This document shows, piece by piece, positions 1 to 6,909 of a stretch of 9,430 nucleotides of DNA. This DNA is from Epsilonproteobacteria bacterium 4484_65 (GTDB lineage: Bacteria > Campylobacterota > Campylobacteria > Campylobacterales > Sulfurovaceae), in contig NATJ01000023.1 of the NCBI GenBank assembly GCA_002085305.1, forward strand, positions 1 to 9,430, read 5' to 3'. Every line of letters begins with the position of its first letter. The stretch's first letter is position 1. The notes below the pieces were generated by a model that did not search any database, was not told the origin of the DNA, and worked only from the letters and a program-made list of their open reading frames with translations. The position numbers were made by a program, and so were the translations under genes.

Positions 1-8
1 GGTGTGTA

Positions 9-875
9 ATGGCAGTTTGGGCAGTAGGGGATATTCAAGGATGTTACAGCTCCTTTAGAGAATTGCTCAGGAAGATATCATTTGATCCAAGTAAAGACAA
101 ACTCTGGTTAGCTGGAGACTTAGTTAACAGAGGTGAAGGCTCACTTGAAACACTTGAATATCTATACAGTATAAGAGAAAGTGTAGAGATTGTGCTTGGT
201 AACCATGATATTACACTGATAGCAGCCTATTATGGTATCAAAAAATCCAATCCTACCATTGACCCCATACTTAACTCACCTCATGCTGAAAAGCTCATAG
301 ATTGGCTTAGAGAACAAAAGTTTCTACACGTAGATTATCAACTGGGCTATTGTATGGCTCATGCAGGTATTTCTCCAGAGTTTGATCTGGGTATGGCGAT
401 CCGTTATGCGAAGAGAGTAGAGGAAAAACTGCAAGGTAACCATGCAGAAGTATGGCTTGAAAAGATGTTTAAAAGTGGTATAGACCGGTTTAACAGAGAG
501 TCAAGTAAAATAGATATAGATCGTTACATTGTCAGTGCTTTTACCCGTATGCGTTTTTGTTACAAAGATCATAGACTGGACTTTGATCAAAAAGGTGCAC
601 CTACGGTAGCACTTAAAGCAAAAGGCTTAAAGCCCTGGTTTGAGTGTGACAGCAGAAAAGAGATTCATATGAAAATCATCTTTGGACACTGGTCAACATT
701 AGGATTGTATGAAGATGAACATGTTTTGGGGTTAGATACGGGGTGTTTATGGGGAGGACAACTTACTTCTGCGAGAATAGATAGAGATGAAGTTGAGGTT
801 GTTTCTGTGGAGTGTGAAAAGAAAGATGAAAGTGAAGTAAAAAATCCTACTTCACCAGATGCCCCACAAACTTAG
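9..875 (+). CDS. apaH: Symmetrical bis(5'-nucleosyl)-tetraphosphatase (diadenosine tetraphosphatase)
   Basis: Hydrolyses diadenosine tetraphosphate (Ap4A) symmetrically to two ADP in the cytoplasm, limiting dinucleoside polyphosphates and Np4-type RNA caps. The protein has 288 residues, close to the roughly 280 of E. coli ApaH. The metallophosphoesterase motifs are in order: GDIQGC (residues 7-12), GDLVNRG (36-42), GNHD (64-67), HAG (118-120) and FGHW (225-228). The ApaH-specific blocks AFTRMRFC (177-184), LKPWF (207-211) and LDTGCLWGG (242-250) separate it from generic Ser/Thr phosphatases. Residue 10 is Gln where E. coli has His; as far as I recall this is common in other ApaH proteins. The ATG start puts the first metal motif at the same distance from the N terminus as in E. 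coli. Only 8 bases upstream are visible, so its promoter and any upstream partner cannot be judged. Its last 29 bases overlap the 3' end of the convergent ligase gene, and the charged tail after about residue 270 looks unstructured. Confidence 0.96.
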   Translation: MAVWAVGDIQGCYSSFRELLRKISFDPSKDKLWLAGDLVNRGEGSLETLEYLYSIRESVEIVLGNHDITLIAAYYGIKKSNPTIDPILNSPHAEKLIDWLREQKFLHVDYQLGYCMAHAGISPEFDLGMAIRYAKRVEEKLQGNHAEVWLEKMFKSGIDRFNRESSKIDIDRYIVSAFTRMRFCYKDHRLDFDQKGAPTVALKAKGLKPWFECDSRKEIHMKIIFGHWSTLGLYEDEHVLGLDTGCLWGGQLTSARIDRDEVEVVSVECEKKDESEVKNPTSPDAPQT

Positions 876-2025
876 ACATATTATCCAGTATTTTCCCACC
901 TTTTCTAAATCCAAGTCCACACGCTTCATAGGCATAAAAGACACCCGCCTGATAGCTTAGACCTTGTGTATCTGTTGCAAGTTCTGTATAGGCTTGATAA
1001 ACCATTTTATGATTTTCATAGTCGCCTTCTATACTTTCAATAGTATTGGCATCTTTATCTAAAATACTCACATTTCCGCCTTCTCTTCCAAAGATAGGTT
1101 TTTTAACTTGTTTTTGATTATCTAAAGGCTCAAAAGCAGCTTCAAGGAGGAGAGGATGATTAGGATATAAATCCCACAATATTTTAAGTAAACCTTTACT
1201 TTGGAAGAGCAGGGTGTAGGCTGGGTTGAAGATGATGGCTTTTTGGTTCTTGATGATGTTTGTGAGAAGCATCGCTAAATCTGACTCTTCCAAAGCTATA
1301 TCTTCCCAAGGGATGAGTTTAAACCAGAGTTCGTAACTTTTATCATTATACACAATGCCATCTTCATCAGAAAACTCTATATCATCTATGTATGCAAATT
1401 CAGTTTCAAAGCCAGCTTCAGTAGCAATGTGTTGCAAAAGTTTGACGGTATTCTCTTCTTCGGAGTTTCCTTTGATAGAAGTAAACAGGAAAGACCAGCC
1501 ATCATAACGTTCTTCAAAAGTGCTGACATCTTCATCAAGTGTTACAAGTCTTTTGAAGTTGTCAACGAGTGCCTCATAGAGTGCATTGAATTGACTCTCT
1601 TCTTCAAGGTTATTTTTTTTGAGTATCGCCCACTGGATGATGGCAGTCTCAAAAAGTGCTGTTGGCGTATCTGCATTGAACTCTAAAAGTTTGATAGGTT
1701 TTCCATCTAACCCACCGGCAAGATCAAAACGACCGTAAAGGTGCCAGTGTACATCACTTTCCCATGATTCTTTGATGACATCAACAAGATTAAAAGGGAT
1801 ACCTATCTCATGAAAAAGATCATTTTCTACCACATGCTCTGCCGCTTCGATATACATGTCATAGAGTTCATTGGCCGCTTCATAATATGCTTCTGCTTCC
1901 GCTTCAGAGATGACAACAAGCTCATCAGAGATATAAGATGTTTCATCACTGTCTGTATGCCAAACAAAGCCTAAGGTTTCAAGATAGTCAGTATCAAGTG
2001 CGGTGGTCTTATGTAAAGTTAACAT
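847..2025 (-). CDS. Glutathionylspermidine synthase family ATP-grasp ligase (YgiC/YjfC-like, no amidase domain)
   Basis: A 392-residue protein of the glutathionylspermidine-synthase ATP-grasp family (Pfam GSP_synth). It is the size of E. coli YgiC and YjfC and lacks the N-terminal amidase domain of bifunctional GspSA. Family members form an amide bond between a carboxylate (the glutathione glycine in GspSA) and an amine, using ATP. Visible signatures are the GRFDLAGG block (98-105), LLEFNADTPTALFE (113-126) and KKPIFGREGGNVSI (308-321). R99, D101, E115 and N117 are plausible counterparts of the metal and substrate residues of the GspSA synthetase domain. The C-terminal part, FYAYEACGLGFRKGGKILDN (363-382), also follows YgiC. 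There is no signal peptide, so it is probably cytoplasmic. The ATG lies 3 bases after the stop of the UPF0323 lipoprotein gene, whose last codons supply a GGTGGA ribosome binding site, so the two are surely co-transcribed. Family assignment is firm; the substrate is unknown, and true glutathionylspermidine synthesis should not be assumed. Confidence 0.9.
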   Translation of the reverse strand: MLTLHKTTALDTDYLETLGFVWHTDSDETSYISDELVVISEAEAEAYYEAANELYDMYIEAAEHVVENDLFHEIGIPFNLVDVIKESWESDVHWHLYGRFDLAGGLDGKPIKLLEFNADTPTALFETAIIQWAILKKNNLEEESQFNALYEALVDNFKRLVTLDEDVSTFEERYDGWSFLFTSIKGNSEEENTVKLLQHIATEAGFETEFAYIDDIEFSDEDGIVYNDKSYELWFKLIPWEDIALEESDLAMLLTNIIKNQKAIIFNPAYTLLFQSKGLLKILWDLYPNHPLLLEAAFEPLDNQKQVKKPIFGREGGNVSILDKDANTIESIEGDYENHKMVYQAYTELATDTQGLSYQAGVFYAYEACGLGFRKGGKILDNMSKFVGHLVK

Positions 2026-2028
2026 TCG

Positions 2029-2613
2029 TTATCCACCATAGGAGCTACGGCTTCCAGATGAGCTTTTTTTACTACCAAAGAAACCACTTCTTTTAGAACT
2101 GCTGCTTTTTCTAGGCTTATTAAAACTTTTTTGACTTTTTGAATAGGTTGAAGGAGATTTGTAGCCTGCCTTACGGTTATTCTGGTAGTTTTGATTTCCA
2201 AAGAGCTTATTACCTATCCATGCACCAAGCATAGCACCTGCCATACTTGCCATAATCGTTTCACCCAGACCCATTCCTTGGCTTACTTGTGGATTTTCTT
2301 TAGTAAGGTTTGAAGTTCCATCATCTATCTTGGCAGCTTCTTCTTTAATAAGTGCATCCAGTTCAGGTTTAGTAAGTACTTTTTCTGTCCCATCCAGTTT
2401 TTTAAGTACAATACGTGTTTCATCTGCAGGAAATTCATCTTTGATCTTATATTTCCCAGGAGCAGACTCTTCAATGATGATAAAGGCACCTTTAGCTTGT
2501 GCTTGTTCCTGCTGTTGTTGGTCATTGCTTGTACACCCTGTTACACCAGTTGCCAGTAGGGCACCAAGTCCTGTAGCTGTAGCCATAGTTGAGAGTTTAT
2601 TGAGGTATTTCAT
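2029..2613 (-). CDS. UPF0323 family lipoprotein with glycine zipper and basic Ser-rich tail
   Basis: A 194-residue predicted lipoprotein of the UPF0323 family (H. pylori HP0232 and C. jejuni Cj0371, from memory); function unknown. The signal peptide spans residues 1-26, and a lipobox VTGC gives lipidated Cys27. A short Gln-rich linker follows (32-40), then a small conserved domain (about 42-100; KGAFIIIEE at 41-49, EEAAKIDDGTSNL at 91-103). A hydrophobic glycine-zipper segment follows, with G126, G130 and G134 at four-residue spacing. Residues 147-194 hold 13 Lys/Arg, 17 Ser and no Asp/Glu, and the protein ends Tyr-Gly-Gly. The start codon is supported by AGGA 8 bases upstream and by the signal peptide. 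It is the first gene of a two-gene unit with the ATP-grasp ligase. The architecture resembles E. coli YgiB (DUF1190), which precedes YgiC, although the sequence similarity is weak. It is likely membrane-anchored on the periplasmic side. Family call is good; function is unknown. Confidence 0.9.
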   Translation of the reverse strand: MKYLNKLSTMATATGLGALLATGVTGCTSNDQQQQEQAQAKGAFIIIEESAPGKYKIKDEFPADETRIVLKKLDGTEKVLTKPELDALIKEEAAKIDDGTSNLTKENPQVSQGMGLGETIMASMAGAMLGAWIGNKLFGNQNYQNNRKAGYKSPSTYSKSQKSFNKPRKSSSSKRSGFFGSKKSSSGSRSSYGG

Positions 2614-2660
2614 ATCGTTATTCCTACTATAAAAATTTAAAGTATGATAGCAAAAAAGAG
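2614..2660 (-). promoter_or_regulatory. Candidate promoter and RBS for the UPF0323-ligase unit
   Basis: On the minus strand a T-rich run leads into TTTTTTGCTATCAT, an extended -10 (hexamer at 2649-2644). It fits the housekeeping promoter style of Campylobacterota, where a T-rich stretch and TTTGNTATAAT matter more than a -35 box; I see no good -35. Transcription would start near 2637 and give a leader of about 24 bases containing AGGA, 8 bases before the ATG. It lies downstream of the ftsZ terminator, so the pair is probably transcribed independently of the division operon. Confidence 0.5.
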
Positions 2661-2704
2661 TAAAGAAGTAGTTTGAGTTTATGTATTTAAGTAATAGAGA
2701 TAAT

Positions 2705-2738
2705 AAAACAAAGAGAAGGAAGAGGTTCTCTTTGTTTA
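2705..2738 (-). terminator. Intrinsic terminator of the ppiD-ftsA-ftsZ operon
   Basis: A perfect 12-bp inverted repeat, AAACAAAGAGAA (2706-2717) and TTCTCTTTGTTT (2726-2737), with an 8-base loop. Read on the minus strand, the 3' arm runs into TTTTATTA, as expected for a terminator of leftward transcription, and it sits about 33 bases beyond the ftsZ stop. The plus-strand reading has no U tract after the stem. The stem has only three G/C pairs, so it is long but weak. Confidence 0.6.
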
Positions 2739-2770
2739 AAAGGATGAATTGGAGGAAAGTTTATTTAACT

Positions 2771-3922
2771 TTAGTCCATTTGCTTTCTAAGGAATGTCGG
2801 AACATCTAAAATATCTTCATGGTCACCATTATAGCCACCTACTACCATTTTGTTTGCAGATCTAATAGTATTGATACTGGTAGCACCTGTACCTAGAAGT
2901 GATTCTTGTTTTTTAATTGTTGGTTCAGCGACAGTATTCTTGTCTTCAAAACCAGTAGCAATGATCGTGATCTTTACTTCATCAATCTCCATGTTTTCGT
3001 TGGTAGTAGTACCAAAGATCACAGATGCATCTTCATCTGCACTCTCTTCAACGATACTCATTGCCTCACCGATCTCCATAATAGGATAATCAGGGTGAAT
3101 GTCAAAGTGTACAAGTACACCCATCGCACCATCAATAGAGATATTGTCAAGCAGTGGAGACTCGATGGCAGCTTTTGCTGCGTCATATGCTGCATTGGTT
3201 CCTGTAGCATAACCTGCACCCATAAGAGCAAGTCCTCTGTGTCCCATAACTGTTTTCACATCGGCAAAGTCAAGGTTAATGTCATTTTCTCCATGAGAAA
3301 GGATCACCTTTGAGATACCACCTACAGCTTGAGCAAGAATATCATCTACCATTCTAAAACTCTCTTTTATACCAAGGTTTTTTTCAACGATAGAAAGAAG
3401 TTTTTCATTAGGAACAACGATGATAGAATCACTCTCTCTTTTAAGTTCTTCCAGACCCTCTTTTGCAAGTTTTGTTCTTTTTCTACCTTCAAACTTAAAA
3501 GGACTTGTTACGATAGAAACAGTCAATGCACCTATTTCTTTAGCTGCTTGTGCGATAATAGGTGCAGCACCTGTACCTGTACCACCACCAAGACCGGCAG
3601 AGATAAATACAATGTCAGAACCTTCAAGCATTGTTTTGATGTCTTCAAAACTTTCAAGCGCAGCTTCTCTACCTTTGTCCGGAACCATACCTGCCCCAAG
3701 ACCTCTTGTTGCATTGATACCCAGTTGCATTTTGAATGGTGCAAGTGATGAATCCAATGCTTGTGAATCTGTATTGGCAACGATGAGGTCTATACTGTTG
3801 ATCCCCTCACTTATCATATGGTTGATCATGTTACCACCACCACCACCGACACCAATTGCTTTTATCTTTGCGCCATTAGTATGACATTTTGTTTCGACTA
3901 TGTCGATTTGAAACTCTTCCAT
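2771..3922 (-). CDS. ftsZ: Cell division protein FtsZ
   Basis: The bacterial tubulin homologue: a cytoplasmic GTPase that polymerises into the Z ring and recruits the divisome. It has 383 residues, normal for the family. The GTP-binding region begins with the glycine-rich GVGGGGGN (24-31), followed by the tubulin signature GGGTGTG (112-118). The T7 catalytic loop NLDFADV (216-222) supplies N216, D218 and D221. The C-terminal domain runs to about residue 325, a short linker of about 45 residues follows, and the protein ends with the conserved tail peptide DVPTFLRKQ (373-381) that binds FtsA and other partners. The ATG is preceded by a strong AGGGGGAG ribosome binding site. It is the last gene of the operon, 42 bases after ftsA, and is followed by an intrinsic terminator. 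FtsA immediately upstream supports the call. All key residues are present and nothing looks unusual. Confidence 0.98.
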   Translation of the reverse strand: MEEFQIDIVETKCHTNGAKIKAIGVGGGGGNMINHMISEGINSIDLIVANTDSQALDSSLAPFKMQLGINATRGLGAGMVPDKGREAALESFEDIKTMLEGSDIVFISAGLGGGTGTGAAPIIAQAAKEIGALTVSIVTSPFKFEGRKRTKLAKEGLEELKRESDSIIVVPNEKLLSIVEKNLGIKESFRMVDDILAQAVGGISKVILSHGENDINLDFADVKTVMGHRGLALMGAGYATGTNAAYDAAKAAIESPLLDNISIDGAMGVLVHFDIHPDYPIMEIGEAMSIVEESADEDASVIFGTTTNENMEIDEVKITIIATGFEDKNTVAEPTIKKQESLLGTGATSINTIRSANKMVVGGYNGDHEDILDVPTFLRKQMD

Positions 3923-3936
3923 TTTCTCCCCCTTTT
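3923..3936 (-). promoter_or_regulatory. Strong ribosome binding site of ftsZ
   Basis: In the 42-base ftsA-ftsZ gap the minus strand reads AAAAAAGGGGGAGAAA directly before the ftsZ ATG, a purine-rich Shine-Dalgarno stronger than that of any other gene here. This fits the need for many more FtsZ than FtsA molecules from one transcript (inference). Confidence 0.7.
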
Positions 3937-3964
3937 TTATGATGTGTTTAAATACGTTCCCTAT

Positions 3965-5350
3965 TTAAAAAAGTTGTTTTGCCCAGTTGGCTAACTTTTT
4001 TAATGGGTTACTGTTTTCACTCCCGATATCTGGTAGATCATCAAAAATGATCGATTCAGAATCTTCAGGTATACCTTTTTGTTTCTTTTCCAGATTTGGC
4101 TCTCTATTCTCTGCTACTTCTTTGATGGTATTTCCTAGTTTAATATCACCAAGATTATCTTCGTATCCGACTTTAGAGTGTAATAACTCTTGTTGGAAAT
4201 TGATTTCGTACTGTGTATGTTCACCTGCTCTATAAAGCAGTAGACCTATGACTGTTGAAAAGGCAGGGTCTTTAAGTTCATCAAACAGTCCTCCAATCTT
4301 ATCACCTGGTTTTCCAATACGTACAGGCATAGCAGGAAAAATAGATTGCGCCAATTCCCTGATACCTTTAAGTTTTGTCATCCCCCCGGTAAGGATGATA
4401 CCAGCACCTATCTGCTCTTTGAGTGCAGATTTTTCAAGAGATTTTGCCAAAATCATCAATGCTTCTTCAACACGGGCGAAGATCACACTGTGGACTATCT
4501 CCAATGAAACATTATTACGATTCTCTTCGTCTCCTATAATAGGAAGTTCTATGATCTCATTACTGGTCTCTATGAGGTTACCATGACGTATTTTGACATT
4601 TTCTGCGATTTGCAGTGGTGTATGTAGTGCCATAGAGAGGTCATTGGTGATGTGGTTTGAACCCACACCCAGGAAGTCATTATATCTGATAGAGTTTCCT
4701 GTGTGTATGACAAGATTACTTGTCTGTCCACCCAGGTCGATGACCGCAACACCAAGTTCTTTTTCATCCTCATCCATGGTTGCGATAGCAGAAGCATATC
4801 CGCTAAGCACAATGCCATCTATCTCAACACCTGCAGAACGAACAGCTTTTTTAAGATTTAAAAGATTTGATTTTTGTGTCATGATGATATTTACATCTAC
4901 TTCCATACGCGAGGCATTCATACCAAATGGATCTTCTATAAAGTCCTGGTCATCTACTCTAAAGTTATATGGTAATACATGTACTACTTCATATTCGTTT
5001 GGTACATTTGCATTATAGAGTGCTGTTTGCATGACACGATTGATCTCCTTAATAGAGATGTCTTTATGTGGTATGTTGACAACACCTGTAGAATTCAGAC
5101 TTTTTGCATATGCGTTGGAGATAGAAACTGTAGCAGAAGTCATATTGCTTCCGGCGATACGTTTTGCATCGTTGATAGCTTTTTTAATAGCTTTAGATGC
5201 AAGTTCTATATTGGTAATGGCACCTTTTTTGATCCCTTGGGATTTAGCAATACCATGACCTTGTATTTGGACTTTGCCTTCTTCAATTTCAGCTATGATT
5301 GCACATATTTTAGTTGACCCGATATCTATAGCTAAAACTGTATCACTCAA
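3965..5350 (-). CDS. ftsA: Cell division protein FtsA (actin-like FtsZ membrane anchor), TTG start
   Basis: An actin-family ATPase that tethers FtsZ filaments to the inner face of the cytoplasmic membrane and recruits later divisome proteins. It has 461 residues, against about 420 in E. coli. Visible features are phosphate-1 AIDIGSTK (7-14), the SHS2/1C subdomain (about 85-165, with DPFGMNASRMEVDV at 140-153), phosphate-2 VIDLGGQTSN (203-212) and the adenosine motif GAGIILTGGMTKLKG (315-329). An acidic, probably disordered linker (about 380-445) explains the extra length. The end, PLKKLANWAKQLF (449-461), is the amphipathic membrane-targeting helix. The start is TTG: it overlaps the upstream stop as TTGA and has GGAAGGA 8 bases before it. 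No later ATG would keep the phosphate-1 motif. The overlap suggests translational coupling to the PpiD-like gene; ftsZ follows. Confidence 0.97.
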   Translation of the reverse strand: MSDTVLAIDIGSTKICAIIAEIEEGKVQIQGHGIAKSQGIKKGAITNIELASKAIKKAINDAKRIAGSNMTSATVSISNAYAKSLNSTGVVNIPHKDISIKEINRVMQTALYNANVPNEYEVVHVLPYNFRVDDQDFIEDPFGMNASRMEVDVNIIMTQKSNLLNLKKAVRSAGVEIDGIVLSGYASAIATMDEDEKELGVAVIDLGGQTSNLVIHTGNSIRYNDFLGVGSNHITNDLSMALHTPLQIAENVKIRHGNLIETSNEIIELPIIGDEENRNNVSLEIVHSVIFARVEEALMILAKSLEKSALKEQIGAGIILTGGMTKLKGIRELAQSIFPAMPVRIGKPGDKIGGLFDELKDPAFSTVIGLLLYRAGEHTQYEINFQQELLHSKVGYEDNLGDIKLGNTIKEVAENREPNLEKKQKGIPEDSESIIFDDLPDIGSENSNPLKKLANWAKQLF

Positions 5351-6822
5351 TTTGTAAGTCCTTCCATATACACTTCTGTAGGATATTTTTCATCTAACAT
5401 TTTTATAAGGTTAGTTTCAAATGTTCTCTTTTTCATTTGATTGACATTTTCTTTTACAAAATCTGTCTTGTTGGCGTCCATCTCCAGAAGTTTTTGTTCC
5501 ATAATATTGTAAACTACTACTTTATTTGATATGCTAATAATACCCGTTTCTTTTGAAGATGTAAAGAGTTTTTGTAAAAATTGTAAACTTTCTTGAGAAT
5601 TTAGTGATTTTAGGTTGTCACTTTTCTCTAAAGTAATGAAATCTGAAACCGTCGCATTACTCTCATCAAGGTTTTTAAGTGTTGACTCAGCAAGTGTTAA
5701 AAGGGCTTCTTTTTTTGCTTGTACAGTATAGGCTTTTGTCACTTCTTCTTTAGCTTCTTCAAAACTCATTACCTTAGGTTCGTTGATGCTTTTGATCTTT
5801 ACAGTAGCATATTTGTCTCCCACAACTTTAGGTTTAAGAATGTCGCCTATGCTCTTTTGACCGATCTCATCCCAAAGTGCTTTTGTTAGTTTAGGATCAC
5901 CCACTGGAAGCGTAGTGTTCTCAGAACTTTCAATCTTACCTTTTTTAAATGCAATATAGCTTTTCTGAGCAACTTTTTTTGTTTTCTTAAGTTTTAAGTC
6001 TTGACTTGCTTTTTCTTTGGCCGCATCAAAAAGAAGTTGTTTGCCACTGGCATCTGTGTAGTTAAAAGTGTTTGCTTCATAAAAAGCCTTTAATTCTTCA
6101 TCGGTGACCACTGTTTCATTTGTTGGCGTCCAGACAATAGAAAGTGTATATGCTTTTTTTGTCATATAGTTTTCTTTATGTAATTCCCAGTATGCTTTAA
6201 CTTTAGCTTCATCTGCTGTGAAAGTGACATCTGAAGGTGTCAACACTTTGTAGGTAAGTTTGTCAGCTACATTCATCGCTGCAGAGACAGTCTCTTCTTC
6301 AAGTGGTAAGCTTTCAGTTTGAAGTAATGCGAGTGTTTTGTTTATGACAAGATCATCTCTCAGTGTTGCCTCAAAAACCTTTGCTTTGAGTCTTTGGCTT
6401 CTAAGATAAGCATTATAGATCTCTTTATTGAACACACCGTCTTTTTGGAAGCCTTTGATCTCTTCAAGCATCTTTGCCACTTCTTCATCTGAAACAATGA
6501 TACCAACATCTTGAGCAAAATTAAGTATTTTTGCTTGTGTTGCCAGTGTCGCAAATGCTTGTTTGATCAGTCCCATCTCTTTTGCTTTTTTGTCATCAAG
6601 TTTACCTTGTAACATTTCATTATATTGATTGTATACATTGCTGTAAACCATATTGAGTTTAGATTGTGTAATTTCAATATTGCCTACTTTAGCAACATTA
6701 CCTGCTTTGGAACCAAAACTATAGCTTCCCCATCCTACAAAACCTGCACCTATAAATGCGATGGTTGCTACCCAGATAGTCCATACGAGGTATTTATTGT
6801 GTTTTTGCATCCAACTAATCAT
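5347..6822 (-). CDS. PpiD-like membrane-anchored periplasmic chaperone / peptidylprolyl isomerase family
   Basis: A 491-residue protein with a short cytoplasmic N terminus, one transmembrane segment (about 11-31) and a large periplasmic part. It follows PpiD/SurA: the block after the membrane (GNVAKVGNIEITQSKLN, 41-57) and the helical region to about 190 match the SurA-type chaperone N domain. Residues about 224-346 correspond to the parvulin (PpiC) domain; its last part (IGDILKPKVVGDKYATVKI, 325-343) fits the final strands. The usual His-Ile-Leu and Gly-Gly-Asp-Leu-Gly motifs are absent, so isomerase activity is doubtful. E. coli PpiD (623 residues) is longer and assists proteins emerging from SecYEG; a similar foldase role is inferred. 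AAGG lies about 10 bases before the ATG. It is first in the operon and overlaps ftsA by 4 bases, an arrangement I recall from H. pylori and C. jejuni. Confidence 0.85.
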   Translation of the reverse strand: MISWMQKHNKYLVWTIWVATIAFIGAGFVGWGSYSFGSKAGNVAKVGNIEITQSKLNMVYSNVYNQYNEMLQGKLDDKKAKEMGLIKQAFATLATQAKILNFAQDVGIIVSDEEVAKMLEEIKGFQKDGVFNKEIYNAYLRSQRLKAKVFEATLRDDLVINKTLALLQTESLPLEEETVSAAMNVADKLTYKVLTPSDVTFTADEAKVKAYWELHKENYMTKKAYTLSIVWTPTNETVVTDEELKAFYEANTFNYTDASGKQLLFDAAKEKASQDLKLKKTKKVAQKSYIAFKKGKIESSENTTLPVGDPKLTKALWDEIGQKSIGDILKPKVVGDKYATVKIKSINEPKVMSFEEAKEEVTKAYTVQAKKEALLTLAESTLKNLDESNATVSDFITLEKSDNLKSLNSQESLQFLQKLFTSSKETGIISISNKVVVYNIMEQKLLEMDANKTDFVKENVNQMKKRTFETNLIKMLDEKYPTEVYMEGLTN

Positions 6823-6909
6823 GCTTCTCTTACCTTTAATCTAAAAATTTGTACAATATTTTACCTAAATAAACTTATCGTAGTAATTGTATTGGAGTAT
6901 AAAAACAGA
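6823..6909. promoter_or_regulatory. Divergent promoter region between the division operon and bioA
   Basis: These 87 bases must hold the promoters for bioA (rightward) and for the ppiD-ftsA-ftsZ operon (leftward). For bioA the best candidate is TTTGTACAAT (-10 hexamer TACAAT at 6852-6857), an extended -10 giving a leader of roughly 45 bases. For the operon, minus-strand TAAAAT at about 6864-6859 is a weak candidate. I see no convincing -35 box on either strand. The 8-bp palindrome TTGTACAA (6849-6856) overlaps the bioA candidate but is too short to call an operator. Confidence 0.4.

Noticed and set aside
847..2025. Calling the ATP-grasp gene a true glutathionylspermidine synthetase (gsp)
   Set aside because: The amidase domain is missing and YgiC/YjfC-type homologues have no proven glutathionylspermidine activity, so only the family name is given.
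2019..2201. 60-codon minus-strand frame across the UPF0323-ligase junction
   Set aside because: It overlaps the lipoprotein tail in another frame, has no SD of its own, and the lipoprotein frame matches a known family to its end.
2743..2808. Small plus-strand ORF of about 21 codons starting near the ftsZ terminator
   Set aside because: It has no ribosome binding site and runs antisense into the conserved ftsZ 3' end; probably chance.
3329..3884. Long plus-strand open frames opposite ftsZ
   Set aside because: Their composition mirrors the FtsZ codons, two such frames overlap each other, and they have no convincing start signals or family features. They are shadows of a certain gene.
3987..5317. 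Several plus-strand open frames opposite ftsA
   Set aside because: Same reason: antisense shadows of a complete, well-recognised ftsA.
6849..6856. TTGTACAA palindrome upstream of bioA as a BirA-type biotin operator
   Set aside because: Known BirA operators are long interrupted palindromes with a 14-15 base spacer. This 8-base palindrome has no partner half-site and can arise by chance in AT-rich DNA.
6625..6909. N-terminal extension of bioA by 95 codons
   Set aside because: The stretch lies mostly antisense in the PpiD-like gene, its Cys-rich translation has no BioA counterpart, and ATG-6910 with GGAG gives a normal BioA length.
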